Shown: positions 39,001 to 48,761, numbered from the stretch's first letter. The stretch is 64,000 nucleotides of DNA from Rhodococcus sp. W8901 (GCF_013348805.1 NZ_CP054690.1:4836001-4900000), one strand, 5' to 3'. Notes: generated by a model not told the origin, from the letters alone. Made by a program: numbers and translations.

Positions 39001-40017
39001 TCAGCCCGCGCGGGATCGCAGCGAACTCGCGCCGCGGGCCCACGAGTTCGCCATGTGCTCGCCCACCAGGTCGTCGAACGCGAGGCACGCGGCCGCGCCG
39101 AACAGGACGTCGCCGGCACAGTCCGGGCGCTGCGCGACCAGACCGCCCGCGAGGTCGCGGACGACGATCTGCTCGTGCACGGAGTCGGCCTCGACGTGTT
39201 CGTCGAAGAACAGGGTGGCCGCGGCGCCGAAGCCGAGCCGACGCAGCCCGGCGGCGTACTTCTTGCTCGGCAGCGCGGAGGTGGTCTCCACCGCGCACAG
39301 GTGTCCGGCGAGCGCGGCCCGCAGACGGCGGTGCAGCCCGAAGAGGGACAGCGCGTTGAGCGATGCGAGCGTGACCGCCGGGACGTCGTCGAGATAGTGG
39401 GCGTACCCGTCGGACAGCCCCAGCTCGCGCATCGTCGTCGCGAACAGCTGCGAGTGCATCCGCTCGAGACGCCCGCCGCCGTACTCGTCGGCCTGCACCT
39501 CGACGAGCGCCGCCTTCGGCCGCCCGACGAGTCTCGGGATGCCGATCGTGTGGACGTCGGCCTCGCGCAGCTGGTTGAGCGATCGGTGGATCAGCAGCTC
39601 CCGGAACTGGTCCGCGGTCGCGTCCGTGGCCATGAAGCCCGCCAACCCGGGACCCACCGTGGGCGCGGTCATCTCCCAGAGCGCTGCCACGACATCGGAC
39701 GGGTCGACGTCCTCCACCCGCGGGCGCGCGAGCTCGCGGACCGCCGCCTCGAACGGTGCCTCCAGCTCGGCACGCGCGGCGATCAGCTCCGGGGCCCACT
39801 CGAGCCGGTCGTCCGCTCCGTCGACGCCGTGTAGATGCAGCTCGTACAACAGCGCCAAGGCCAGCTGCGCGTCGTCGTCGTCGATCATGCCGTTCGACGA
39901 CTCCGACCTGTATCCACGGGCCGCGGTGTTCACGGTCGCCGGGTCGTCCGCGCCGGACAGCACCGCGACGACTGCGGCGCTCACGGGACCGCGTGGTTCG
40001 GGAATCGGCATCGGCAT
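39001..40017 (-). CDS. Iron-containing redox enzyme family protein (haem-oxygenase-like fold)
   Basis: 338 aa from ATG 40017 with GGGGA upstream. The sequence is all alpha, with Glu/His pairs spaced as in the diiron haem-oxygenase-like oxygenase/oxidase group (ELLIHRSLNQLRE, QADEYGGGRLERMHSQLF, FFDEHVEADSVHEQ). Such proteins oxidise lipids or amino acids or cleave C-C bonds, but few have been characterised. Its neighbours are a 79-aa protein and a CDGSH iron-sulfur protein on the same strand, which hints at a redox function. The family is inferred; the substrate is unknown. Confidence 0.75.
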   Translation of the reverse strand: MPMPIPEPRGPVSAAVVAVLSGADDPATVNTAARGYRSESSNGMIDDDDAQLALALLYELHLHGVDGADDRLEWAPELIAARAELEAPFEAAVRELARPRVEDVDPSDVVAALWEMTAPTVGPGLAGFMATDATADQFRELLIHRSLNQLREADVHTIGIPRLVGRPKAALVEVQADEYGGGRLERMHSQLFATTMRELGLSDGYAHYLDDVPAVTLASLNALSLFGLHRRLRAALAGHLCAVETTSALPSKKYAAGLRRLGFGAAATLFFDEHVEADSVHEQIVVRDLAGGLVAQRPDCAGDVLFGAAACLAFDDLVGEHMANSWARGASSLRSRAG

Positions 40018-40090
40018 CGGCTTCCCCGATCAGTAGCGGTCACCTGCGGTGGTCATTCGTCTCGTTCCTCCGTTCCGCTCCGTGCAGCGC

Positions 40091-40330
40091 CTAGGTGTAC
40101 TGCGCCACGAGCCGGTCGAACTCCTCGCTGTCGACCAGGCCGGGCTGTCCGATGTCCAGTGCGGTCAGGAACTTGTGCACCAGACCGAAGTCGCGCCCCA
40201 ACTCGGCGCGCGAGGGACCCGACGTCTTCGGGCTCACACCGCTTCCGATCATCGCGTCCAGATTGGCGGCGATCTCGTTCAGCTTCTGTCGGTCCGCATC
40301 GGTTCGACCGGCTGTTCCTCCAGTTGTCAT
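40091..40330 (-). CDS. Small hypothetical protein
   Basis: 79 aa, soluble, mostly helical, with an N-terminal Thr/Gly-rich start and the block SRAELGRDFGLVHKFLTALD. There is no membrane segment or Cys. It lies 73 nt upstream of the haem-oxygenase-like gene on the same strand and could be co-transcribed. It is kept because codon use looks normal; no family is recognised. Confidence 0.5.
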   Translation of the reverse strand: MTTGGTAGRTDADRQKLNEIAANLDAMIGSGVSPKTSGPSRAELGRDFGLVHKFLTALDIGQPGLVDSEEFDRLVAQYT

Positions 40331-40556
40331 CCGTTCTCAACCCCGTTTCCGTCTTGTCGTCGTTCGCAAGGTTTCCGGGCACTGACTCTCATACTGCCCG
40401 TGTCCGGATCGTTCTGCTGGACAGGATTTCGGCCACGCCACCTGTGGAGGAAAGAACTCACACCTGTGGACAGCCCTGTGAATGATTCACCGCCAGGGGC
40501 GGACTCGACGATGACTCGAGAACCGCTAGGTCACTCGAGTTGACGCAGAGAAGATT

Positions 40557-40763
40557 TCACGGATTCTGCTGTTTCTTCCGTTTGTGCGAGCTGTCACAGA
40601 AGGGCGACCGGCCCGTCCTCCCGCAGCGGCACAACGCAATCGTCGCGCGTTCGTTGACGATCGGGACACCGGCGCCGTCGACGAGACTCACCGGGCCGCG
40701 GATCAGCAGCGGCCCGTCGGGGCACACCGTGACGACCACCTCGGCTCCCGCGCCGTCAGCCAC
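40557..40763 (-). CDS. CDGSH-type iron-sulfur protein
   Basis: 68 aa from GTG 40763, which overlaps the methyltransferase stop by 8 nt and has GGGAGG upstream; an ATG at 40790 would overlap by 35 nt. The motif CRCGRTGRSPFCDSSH fits the C-x-C-x(n)-C-x3-H ligand set of mitoNEET-like [2Fe-2S] proteins, with a basic tail. Such proteins act in electron or cluster transfer. It is translationally coupled to the methyltransferase. Confidence 0.8.
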   Translation of the reverse strand: MADGAGAEVVVTVCPDGPLLIRGPVSLVDGAGVPIVNERATIALCRCGRTGRSPFCDSSHKRKKQQNP

Positions 40764-41421
40764 GACGGACCGCCTCCCTCCACCCGGCACGGAACACGAC
40801 CAGCCTTTCGCGGTCCTGCCCCGCCTCGACCAACCCGCGACGCCGAAGCATGCCCTCGCGCGCAGCGGTTATCGGACCGAACGGTATGTCCACGCTGCGA
40901 ACGATGTCGACTTCCAACCCCCGCTCCTCGAGCATCACCTGCGTCTTCTCGAGACCGCTCAGTGCGGACTGCAGCAGCAACATCACTCCCCCGTCGGTCA
41001 GGACGTCGGGCACCTCGGTGCAGATGCGATCGAGCAGCGATCGACCGTTCGATCCCGCATCCCACGCGCGGGCCGCGCCGCGCGTCGGCAACCGGTCGGT
41101 CGCCGAAGGCACGTAGGGCGGATTGGACAGCACGAGGTCGAACCGCTCGCCGTCCACCGGCACCGTGAGATCACCCCGCACCACCCGTACGTGAGCGCGG
41201 TTGAGCCACGCGTTGATTCGCGTGTTCACCACCGCTCTACGGCCGATGTCGACTGCCGTGATGTCCTCCGAGCCCGCCGCCGCGGCACGCGCGCTGAGCA
41301 TCCCGGTGCCCGCGCACAGGTCCAGGATCCGAGTGCGGGCACCCACGGGCTCGGAGCTCAGGGCCTGCGCCAGAAGGAAACTGTCGGTTTGCGGACGATA
41401 AACACCGGGTAATCGGAGAAG
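40756..41421 (-). CDS. HemK2/Mtq2-like class I methyltransferase
   Basis: 221 aa if started at GTG 41421 (VLLRLPGVYRPQTD, the usual family start, with GAGGGGG upstream); an ATG at 41502 would add 27 residues rich in Pro/Arg. The SAM-binding motif LDLCAGTGMLS and the catalytic NPPY (LSNPPYVPS) identify an N5-glutamine-methyltransferase-like enzyme of the HemK group. The substrate could be a release factor or another protein or small molecule. It is followed at once by the CDGSH gene. Confidence 0.82.
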   Translation of the reverse strand, partial: LLRLPGVYRPQTDSFLLAQALSSEPVGARTRILDLCAGTGMLSARAAAAGSEDITAVDIGRRAVVNTRINAWLNRAHVRVVRGDLTVPVDGERFDLVLSNPPYVPSATDRLPTRGAARAWDAGSNGRSLLDRICTEVPDVLTDGGVMLLLQSALSGLEKTQVMLEERGLEVDIVRSVDIPFGPITAAREGMLRRRGLVEAGQDRERLVVFRAGWREAVRRG

Positions 41422-41523
41422 CACGAAGGGCCCCCTCGGTCCTCGTGGCGTCGGAGCACCGACACCTCCTTCGAGTATCGCCGACACCCGCGGGCGGTGC
41501 ACGGAACCGACGGAACGGCCGGA

Positions 41524-42417
41524 TCAGCCCAGCCGGCGCAAGTCCGCGATCGCCGCACGCGCGGCGAGACCGATCGCCGCATCCGCCCTGGGCAACAGTG
41601 CATCCGCGCGCGCCGCCCGGGTGAAGACCGCGACCGCGAACGCGTCACCGTCGGGAAACTCGATCACTCCCACCTCGTTGCGTACCGCACCGAGCGTTCC
41701 GGTCTTCCCGGCGACGACGACGTCTGCGAACGGGAATCCCGAGCGCAAGCGCGCGGTGAAGACCTGGCTCGACATCAGGGCACGGACGAATGCCGTCTGA
41801 TCCGCGGACAGGACGGCCCCGGTCCACACCGCCGACAGCAGCGTCGTCATGTCCCGCGGGGTGGTCGCGCTCGACAGCACCGGGTCGTAGCCGCTCGGGA
41901 ACATGACGGTGTCGTTGTCGCCGATCCGGGCGAACGCCTCGGCGGGCGAGCGCGTGCCCGTGTCCGCCACCAGCGACTCCAGGCTGTCCGCGGTGCCACC
42001 GACGATCCGCGTCGACGAGAGCCCCAGGCCGCCCATCGTCTCGTTCACCCGGTCCACACCCACGCGCCGGAGCAGTTCGTCGGCGGCGGCGTTGTCGGAC
42101 ACCGCCATCATCGAGCGCGCCATGTCGCGCAGCGACATTCGTACCGGATCCGACATCTGCGAGACACCGGTCGGCCCGGTGGTGCGGGTGGACGGGTCGA
42201 GGGTCACCTGCCGGCGCGGGTCCAGATCACCGGCGTCGACGAGGCGGCAGAACGTGACGAGCAGCGGCAGTTTGTACACCGAGGCCATGACCACCGGCTG
42301 GTCCGGCGATGCCCCGACCTCGATACCCGCGCGTCGGTCCGACACCGGGATCGCGTGCAGACATCCGCGCACGGCGGCGTCGACGAACACGTCCGACAGT
42401 CCAGTCGTACCCGTCAC
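41524..42417 (-). CDS. Class A beta-lactamase-like serine hydrolase
   Basis: 297 aa from GTG 42417, whose first bases overlap the LysR stop (GTGA). It has the SxxK motif SVYK, the SDN loop (AVSDNAAAD) and KTG (VVAGKTGTLG). The omega-loop segment reads YDPVLSSATTPRD, so the usual Glu-x2-Leu-Asn (deacylating Glu166) is not evident. There is no signal peptide or lipobox in the frame. It may be a cytoplasmic beta-lactamase-related esterase or a slowly deacylating penicillin-binding protein rather than a resistance enzyme. Confidence 0.75.
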   Translation of the reverse strand: MTGTTGLSDVFVDAAVRGCLHAIPVSDRRAGIEVGASPDQPVVMASVYKLPLLVTFCRLVDAGDLDPRRQVTLDPSTRTTGPTGVSQMSDPVRMSLRDMARSMMAVSDNAAADELLRRVGVDRVNETMGGLGLSSTRIVGGTADSLESLVADTGTRSPAEAFARIGDNDTVMFPSGYDPVLSSATTPRDMTTLLSAVWTGAVLSADQTAFVRALMSSQVFTARLRSGFPFADVVVAGKTGTLGAVRNEVGVIEFPDGDAFAVAVFTRAARADALLPRADAAIGLAARAAIADLRRLG

Positions 42418-43310
42418 GACGTCACCTGCCCGGCCGCCGCGTAGCCGGCGATCCGCGCGGCCATCGCGTCGAGCACCCGGTCCGGCACGTCGGCCGACGC
42501 CGACCGCAGGCACCGCAGGCGCAGGCGGATCGACTCGTCGCCCGGCCGGACCCGGCCCACCCCGGGAGCCGACAGCGTCTGGTCCGCGGTGAGGGCGAAG
42601 GCCTGGCCGGCCGCCACGAGCGCGAGGGCCCACCGGTCGTCAGGTGCGTTGATGACGTCCAGGTCGGTCCCGACCCGGGCGAATGCGTCGCCCAGCAGGT
42701 CGTACGCCGCCGGGCCGTCGGAGCGTGGCGGCGACGCGAACCGCAGGCCGGTCAGGCGGGACAGCCCGCACGGGTCCTGCGCCGCCGCCGGGTGCGAGGC
42801 CGGCACCAACAGGGTCAGCGGCAGTGGCACCACGTCGGTGCCGGTGAGCGGGTCCACCAGGGCGGGATGCTCGATGACACCGAGATCGATTGCGCCGGAA
42901 CCCAATTGGTCGACGAGATCGGCACTCGGGGCGATGCTCACCTCGACGCGGCCCGACCCGGCGAACGACCGGACCGTCGCCGCGAGGTCCGCGACCAGCG
43001 CGGTCGGCACCTTCGGCATGACGCCGACGCGGAGGGTGCGCTCGTGCGCCTGCCGCCGGCGCGCGGTGTCGGTGAAGCGCTGGGCCTGTCCGATCAGGTC
43101 GATCGCGTCCGGCAGCAGCGCCTGCCCGCTCGCGGTGAGCACGACGCCCTTCGATCCGCGGTGGAACAGCGTGACGCCGAGTTCACGCTCGAGCTTCTTC
43201 ACGCCCTGGCTCAGCGGCGGCTGGGTCATCCCGAGGCGGGCGGCAGCGCGGCCGAAGTGCTGCTCCTCGGCCACGGCGATGAAGAATTCGAGGTGTAACA
43301 GAAGGTTCAC
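42414..43310 (-). CDS. LysR family transcriptional regulator
   Basis: 298 aa. The HTH at ~1-60 (FFIAVAEEQHFGRAAARLGM, TQPPLSQGVKKLERELGV) is clear and an effector domain follows. It is divergent from the lipoprotein PBP and coupled (GTGA) to the beta-lactamase-like gene. This resembles an AmpR-type regulator beside its beta-lactam-related genes, although the pair runs in the same direction. Confidence 0.9.
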   Translation of the reverse strand: MNLLLHLEFFIAVAEEQHFGRAAARLGMTQPPLSQGVKKLERELGVTLFHRGSKGVVLTASGQALLPDAIDLIGQAQRFTDTARRRQAHERTLRVGVMPKVPTALVADLAATVRSFAGSGRVEVSIAPSADLVDQLGSGAIDLGVIEHPALVDPLTGTDVVPLPLTLLVPASHPAAAQDPCGLSRLTGLRFASPPRSDGPAAYDLLGDAFARVGTDLDVINAPDDRWALALVAAGQAFALTADQTLSAPGVGRVRPGDESIRLRLRCLRSASADVPDRVLDAMAARIAGYAAAGQVTS

Positions 43311-43368
43311 GACGGCCCTGAACTGGCCTTATTCGTATCGAGTATCGGTCTCACGTCAATAGCATATT

Positions 43369-43384
43369 GGACTCGCCGGAGTCC
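43369..43384. promoter_or_regulatory. Palindrome in the LysR/PBP divergent region
   Basis: GGACTC-GCCG-GAGTCC is a perfect inverted repeat 49-64 nt before the PBP start. It is a possible operator. The surrounding spacer is AT-richer than average. Confidence 0.4.
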
Positions 43385-43432
43385 TCGATGCTTCGCTGCC
43401 AATCGACATCCAATCGAACGAGCGGAGTGATG

Positions 43433-45238
43433 ATGGCCGACGGGACCAAGCGGGAGTTGTGGAAGCGCGGCGCACTGACACTCGCGGCGGCGGTGGCGCT
43501 GACGTCGTGCGGCGTGCTGGGTGGTCCCGACTCCGGCGAGAAGGTGGCGCGCAAGTTCGTCGACGCCCTCGGCAGCGGGGACGTGGCGGCCGCCGCATCG
43601 CTCACCGACGACCCCGACGGCGCGAGCGACGTGCTGCGCCGCACCCTCGACGGTGTGGGCGACGGCGCCGAGGCCGAGTTCACCGTCGAACGCGCCGACG
43701 ACTCACGGTTCACCTACCGGTCGGACTGGGATTTCGGCGGCGGACGGTCCTGGAGTTACACCACGGCGGTGCCGTTGACGTACACCGACGGCACCCGCCG
43801 GGTGTCGTGGTCCTCCGCGGTGGTCAACGAACGACTCCAGCCCGGCCAGGCCCTGCAGTACACACCGGTCGCCGACACACGGGCCGTCCTCGACGCCAAC
43901 GGGATGGCACTGCTGGAGCCGCAGACGGTCACGGTCGTCGACATCGAATCGAACACGCTGGCAACCGATTCTGCGGTGCGGGCGCAACTGTCGCGTCTGC
44001 TGTCGCGCGCGGTACCGGGGTTCGAAGTCGCCCCGCCGAATCCCGGCGCGGCGGCGAAGCCGGGCGAGCGGGTGAACCTGGTGAGCCTGCGGCAGCAGGA
44101 CGCCGCGCCGATCCGCGCCGAACTCGCGAAGATCCCCGGCATCCATCTCTCCGATCAGATGCGGCTACTCACCGTCGACCGGGCGCTGACGTCGCCGGTG
44201 GTCGCCGAGCTGCGGGCGACCTGGGAATCGCGACAACAGGATTCGGCGGGCTGGCGGGTGCAGGCCGTCGAGCGCGACGGCGGCGTCGCCGGCACCCTCA
44301 CCGGCGGCGACCCGCCGGACGGCACGGCGCTGCGCACGACGCTGGATCCCCGCATCCAGCATCTCGCCCAGCAGGCCGTGAACACCGAACCCCGCGCGGC
44401 CGCGCTGGTCGCGCTCGATGCCACGAACGGCCAGGTGCTGGCGGTCGCGCAGAACGGGGCCGCCGACAAGTCCGGCCCCATCGCCCTGACCGGCCTGTAT
44501 CCGCCGGGCTCGACATTCAAGACCGTCACGACGATGGCTGCGTTGCAGAGCGGCGCGGTCAACGCCGACAGCACCGTCGACTGCCCGGGCACCGCGAATA
44601 TCGAGGGCCGCGTCATCCCCAACGAGAACGAGTTCGACCTGGGCCGCGTCCCGCTGCACTCGGCGTTCGCCCACTCGTGCAACACGACGATGGGCAGACT
44701 GGCCGTCGGACTGCCCGCCGACGCGCTTCAGGTGCAGGCACGCGAGTTCGGGCTGGGCGTCGACTACCTGACACCGGGACTGACGACCGTCACCGGTTCG
44801 GTGCCGTCGGCGCAGACGCCCGCGCAGCGCGTCGAGGCCGCGATCGGCCAGGGCGAGGACCTGGCGAGTCCCTTCGGGATGGCGATGGTCGCGGCGGCGA
44901 TCGCCGGGGGCCGGGCCCCTCTACCCCAGTTGATCGGCGGGGAGCCCGCGACCGCCGACCACACACCGGGGCCGCTCGACCCCGACCATGTGCGGGACCT
45001 GAAATCAATGATGACCGAGACGGTGCGCAGCGGCACCGCCACGAGCCTCTCCGACATCTCCGGGCTCATGGGCAAGACCGGGACCGCCGAATTCGGCGAC
45101 GGCACGCACGCCCACGGATGGTTCGTCGGGATCCGCGGCAACGTCGCGTTCGCGGTGCTGGTGGTCTCGGGCGAGAGTTCCGGCCCCGCGCTCGACATCG
45201 CCGGCAGCTTCCTGCGACCGATCAGCGACGAGGAGTAG
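43433..45238 (+). CDS. Class B penicillin-binding lipoprotein
   Basis: 601 aa from ATG 43433 (GGAG 5 nt upstream; an adjacent ATG at 43430 is too close). A short basic start and lipobox LTSC predict a lipid-anchored exported protein. Then come an NTF2-like MecA_N domain (~25-140), a linker and dimerisation region, and a transpeptidase with SxxK in PPGSTFK, SCN in AHSCNTT and KTG in MGKTGTAEF. It crosslinks peptidoglycan outside the membrane and corresponds to the mycobacterial PbpLipo (Rv2864c) type. It overlaps convergent iniC by 17 nt. Confidence 0.92.
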   Translation: MADGTKRELWKRGALTLAAAVALTSCGVLGGPDSGEKVARKFVDALGSGDVAAAASLTDDPDGASDVLRRTLDGVGDGAEAEFTVERADDSRFTYRSDWDFGGGRSWSYTTAVPLTYTDGTRRVSWSSAVVNERLQPGQALQYTPVADTRAVLDANGMALLEPQTVTVVDIESNTLATDSAVRAQLSRLLSRAVPGFEVAPPNPGAAAKPGERVNLVSLRQQDAAPIRAELAKIPGIHLSDQMRLLTVDRALTSPVVAELRATWESRQQDSAGWRVQAVERDGGVAGTLTGGDPPDGTALRTTLDPRIQHLAQQAVNTEPRAAALVALDATNGQVLAVAQNGAADKSGPIALTGLYPPGSTFKTVTTMAALQSGAVNADSTVDCPGTANIEGRVIPNENEFDLGRVPLHSAFAHSCNTTMGRLAVGLPADALQVQAREFGLGVDYLTPGLTTVTGSVPSAQTPAQRVEAAIGQGEDLASPFGMAMVAAAIAGGRAPLPQLIGGEPATADHTPGPLDPDHVRDLKSMMTETVRSGTATSLSDISGLMGKTGTAEFGDGTHAHGWFVGIRGNVAFAVLVVSGESSGPALDIAGSFLRPISDEE

Positions 45239-46787
45239 ACGCGACCGGCGCCACGCGCACCGCCCCCGCGTCGATGTCGAGCCGCATCGCCCCGGCGAAT
45301 CCACCGACCCCGCCGGTCCCGCCCAGTTCGGTCAGCACTCCCTCCGCACTGCGGGCGGCGACGCGACAGGCCCGGGCGGTGAACTGGTCGACCAGGGGAT
45401 GCGCCGCCCGCTCACGCCACTTGTGCACCGCTGCGAGCGCCACGACCCGCGCCTCCTCGATCGAGGCGTCGGCCGCCAGCCCGAGCCGCGTTGCGGGATC
45501 GATGCCGAAACCACCGATGAGCCGCTGCAGTTCGGTCAGATCGTCGCCCGACAGGCCGGTTTCGGCGCTGCGGAGCCGGCCGAGCATGCGCAACTCCTGG
45601 AAGCCGTGGACGTCCGCGAGCAGCCGTCCGGCCTCGTCGATCATGCGCGGGGTCTGCGGGGTGGGGTGCGCTTCGAGGACCCGTTCGAGCGCGACGAGCG
45701 CGGAGTGCGTCTTGAGTTGATCGGCTCGCTGGCCGAACTGCACGTCGATCACCTGTCGCAGTTCGTCGAGCCCGCTGCGGGCCACCAACTCGGCGGCGAG
45801 GCTGGGCGAATCCTGCACCCCGAGCCGGATCAGCATCACCGCGAGCCGAATCCCGAACAGGCCGAACCGGTCCGCGAGCTGACGGCGCATCGCCGCGTCC
45901 ACGGGCAGCGGGGCGTCGTCGCGGACGAACCGGTCGGCGGACAGCATCGCCAGCTGCAGATCCTCCCCCGGCACCCGCGCGAGCGCCTCGAATGCCGCGA
46001 ACTCGCTCTGCCGCAACGTCCGCGCGCCCAGCGCCAAGAGGCCCGCCACCGGAACGACCGCCTGACACAGTCCGGTGAGCTCGAGTTCCGCCGTGAACCG
46101 GGCCGCCATCTCCTTCGCGGACAGCATCGCGTCGGCCCGGCCCGCCCCCACCTCGTCGGCGCGCGAGACCACCCCGACGACGCCGAGCGGCCCGGACTCG
46201 CCGCCCACGTGGGCACCGATCCGGCCCAGGAACTGGACATCCGACGCACTGAGGCTGCGCAGCAGGTACACCACCGCGTCGGCGCCGGACACCGCGTTCT
46301 CGGGGGTCAGCATCTCGAGGGTGCGGGCTGAGACGTCCTTCGACAGCGACGACGTACCTGGGGTGTCGATGATCGTCGTCTGGGCGAGCGCGCTGGCCGG
46401 CCATTCCACGTCGAGGCGGTCGACACGGTCCGCCGTGAGGTCGCCGAGGTCGAACGTCAGGCGTCCCGCGTGCCGCTGCACGGCCACATTGGCGGATTCG
46501 GCGCCGTCGTAGCGGGCGGTGACCGTCGGCGTCGTGCCGCCGCGATACCAGGTGACGACGCGGGTGCACTCCGTCGCGTCGGTCGGGGCGATGTCCTGTC
46601 CGACAAACGCATTGAGCAGCGTGGACTTGCCCGCCTTGACGGAACCGGCGAGCGCGACGCGCAACGGCTGCTCGAGCCGGGACGCGCACTCGTTCAGTTG
46701 CGCCCGCGCGACGGGGTTGTCTGCGTAGATCTCGCGTGCCGACACGATGAGGGCGCGCGCCCGCTCGAACGACATCGACGCCGTCAC
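45222..46787 (-). CDS. iniC: IniC, dynamin-like GTPase
   Basis: 521 aa from GTG 46787, which overlaps the iniA stop (GTGA). The G domain has P-loop GSVKAGKSTLLN, a switch Thr in ECTRVVTWYR, G3 DTPG (TTIIDTPGTSSL) and G4 SRADEVG. Long helical segments follow and no obvious membrane span is present. IniC acts with IniA in the isoniazid-inducible membrane-remodelling system of mycobacteria. Confidence 0.92.
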   Translation of the reverse strand: MTASMSFERARALIVSAREIYADNPVARAQLNECASRLEQPLRVALAGSVKAGKSTLLNAFVGQDIAPTDATECTRVVTWYRGGTTPTVTARYDGAESANVAVQRHAGRLTFDLGDLTADRVDRLDVEWPASALAQTTIIDTPGTSSLSKDVSARTLEMLTPENAVSGADAVVYLLRSLSASDVQFLGRIGAHVGGESGPLGVVGVVSRADEVGAGRADAMLSAKEMAARFTAELELTGLCQAVVPVAGLLALGARTLRQSEFAAFEALARVPGEDLQLAMLSADRFVRDDAPLPVDAAMRRQLADRFGLFGIRLAVMLIRLGVQDSPSLAAELVARSGLDELRQVIDVQFGQRADQLKTHSALVALERVLEAHPTPQTPRMIDEAGRLLADVHGFQELRMLGRLRSAETGLSGDDLTELQRLIGGFGIDPATRLGLAADASIEEARVVALAAVHKWRERAAHPLVDQFTARACRVAARSAEGVLTELGGTGGVGGFAGAMRLDIDAGAVRVAPVASTPRR

Positions 46788-48673
46788 GCCGGCACCTCCT
46801 CGTCCACCCCGGCCTCGACGGGAAGCAACTGTGCCGCACGATCCTTCAGCTCGGCGAGCACCTGCATCTGCCGCTCCACCTCGGCGGCGCGGCCGGCCCG
46901 CTCGGTCGACTCGACGGTGTCCGCGTCCTGTGCCGCGCGCAACGAATCACCGAGCGACCGCAGCGTCTGCTCCGCGATCGCCGTGAAGTGGTCACGCAGC
47001 AACCGCTGGATCAGCCGGAGCCGATCCTTCGACTCCTTACCCACCTGGAAGCTGACGTCGTCGGTGAACCGTCGGATCGCCACCTTCGCGTCGGCGCGGC
47101 GCTTGACGACCCGGGCGTCACGGTCGTCGCGATATGCCTTGGTGCCGAGCAGAACTCCGGCACCCACCGAGATGGGGTTGAGCAGCGTCATCCCCATCAG
47201 CGTCGTGATGAGGCCGAACATCAGTACGCCACCGTACGATCCGCGCATTCCGACCAGCACCTTCTGGGTGATGCCGATCCGGCCCGACTCGAGGTCCGAC
47301 AGCGCGACCACCGGTTCGAGCACACCGTCGAGATCGGCGACGTCGAGCTGCGGCATCTCCACCGCACCCGCGTCCGCGAAGTGCTCGGCCACCACCTCCG
47401 CGAGCCACAGGGCACGGTCGTGCGCCCACACGAAGTTGTCGCCCACCGACTGCGCGATCTGCTCCTCGAGCCACTCGCCCAGCTCGCCCCACTCCTTGCC
47501 GGGATCGCCCTCGTCGACCGCACGTTCGGCCTCACGGGTCACCTGCCGCAGCCGGTCCCGCAGGTCGTGGTCGATATCCGACGCCAGATCCGCGATCCCG
47601 TCGGCGAGGGTCTGCTGCCATCGCGACGTCTTCTTGTGCAGCTCCTCGGTGGCCGTCTTGGCTCGCTGCAGTTCGGCCACCGCGGCCGCGCCCTTCGCCG
47701 GATCACGCAGCGCGGCAAGCTCGCTGCCGAGTGCGAGCATGAGGTGCTCGACCACGGAGTGGACGTCGTGAGACACCGCGCGACGCAACCCGCCCTCGGC
47801 GTGCTCGATCACCCGCCCCCGCAGGAACGCGTACAGGGCGTCGAAGCCGGACTCGCCGTGCAGGGATCGGTCGTCGAGGCGCAGGGCGTGCGAACGCAGC
47901 ACCGACGAGATCGGCACCAGCGGGACGTCGATGCCCGCGCGCTGCAGGTGCGCTCGGTCGGCGTCGACGATCCGCCGCCAGTGCGGATACAGATCAGTCT
48001 TGGTGATCAGGCACGCGACCGCGGGACACAGCCCGGTCACCTGGCGCAGGAACGCGAGCTCCGGCTCGGTGAACTCCTGGCTCGCGTCGGAGAGTACGAG
48101 AACCGCGTCGGCGGCCGGCAACAGTCCCAGAGTGGCTGCCGCGTGCGGATTTCCGTGCCCACCGACGCCGGGGGTGTCGACGAACACCAGACCGTCCGCC
48201 AGCAGCGGGCTCGGCACGTTGACCTCGAGACGCAGCACCTCACGTCCCTCCGCGCGCGGAGTCGACGGACCGACCGAATCCAGTTCCGCGAGTGGAACCT
48301 CGACCCGCCGCGGCTCGCCACCGGGCTCGGCCACGACAAGCTCGGCGAAGGCCCGCTCGGAGTTCTGCACGACCGTCGGTACCGCGGTGGTCTCGTCGTC
48401 CCCCACCGAGCACACCGCGAGGTTGAGCAGCGAGTTGACGAACTGGCTCTTGCCCTGTTTGAGCTGTCCCACCACCACGACGCGGAACCGGGGGTCGACC
48501 ACCCGCGTGCGTACCAGGTCCAGACGATCCACCAGATCCGTCCGGCCCGCGGCCGCCGCGATCCCGGTGGTGCGGTCCAGCAGTGCCGTCAGCGCGGCCT
48601 CGTGCGCCGGCACCGCGCGGTTCCGCGTCGGCGACTTCGCCGATTCCGCCGTGTCCGAGGTCGCGTTGTCCAT
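46784..48673 (-). CDS. iniA: IniA, bacterial dynamin-like protein
   Basis: 629 aa from ATG 48673; the longer frame to 48976 runs into non-coding repeats. P-loop GQLKQGKSQFVN, G3 DTPGVGGHG and G4 TKTDLYPHW are intact. A long helical stalk follows, with a hydrophobic paddle at ~495-535 (VLMFGLITTLMGMTLLNPI). Mycobacterial IniA mediates membrane fission and is induced by cell-wall inhibitors. It lies ~150 nt after iniB with a hairpin between. Confidence 0.94.
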   Translation of the reverse strand: MDNATSDTAESAKSPTRNRAVPAHEAALTALLDRTTGIAAAAGRTDLVDRLDLVRTRVVDPRFRVVVVGQLKQGKSQFVNSLLNLAVCSVGDDETTAVPTVVQNSERAFAELVVAEPGGEPRRVEVPLAELDSVGPSTPRAEGREVLRLEVNVPSPLLADGLVFVDTPGVGGHGNPHAAATLGLLPAADAVLVLSDASQEFTEPELAFLRQVTGLCPAVACLITKTDLYPHWRRIVDADRAHLQRAGIDVPLVPISSVLRSHALRLDDRSLHGESGFDALYAFLRGRVIEHAEGGLRRAVSHDVHSVVEHLMLALGSELAALRDPAKGAAAVAELQRAKTATEELHKKTSRWQQTLADGIADLASDIDHDLRDRLRQVTREAERAVDEGDPGKEWGELGEWLEEQIAQSVGDNFVWAHDRALWLAEVVAEHFADAGAVEMPQLDVADLDGVLEPVVALSDLESGRIGITQKVLVGMRGSYGGVLMFGLITTLMGMTLLNPISVGAGVLLGTKAYRDDRDARVVKRRADAKVAIRRFTDDVSFQVGKESKDRLRLIQRLLRDHFTAIAEQTLRSLGDSLRAAQDADTVESTERAGRAAEVERQMQVLAELKDRAAQLLPVEAGVDEEVPA

Positions 48674-48761
48674 GGGTTTCGCTGCCCCGCTTCTGTGTTC
48701 CGACCTACGCCCGCACCGCTGTGCACGCGCTGACTGATCCGCCGCTCCGCTGGATACGAAC

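Noticed and set aside
45459-45720. Plus-strand continuation of a shadow frame beyond the PBP stop
   Set aside because: It is an Arg/Ser-rich frame over iniC with no start or family features.
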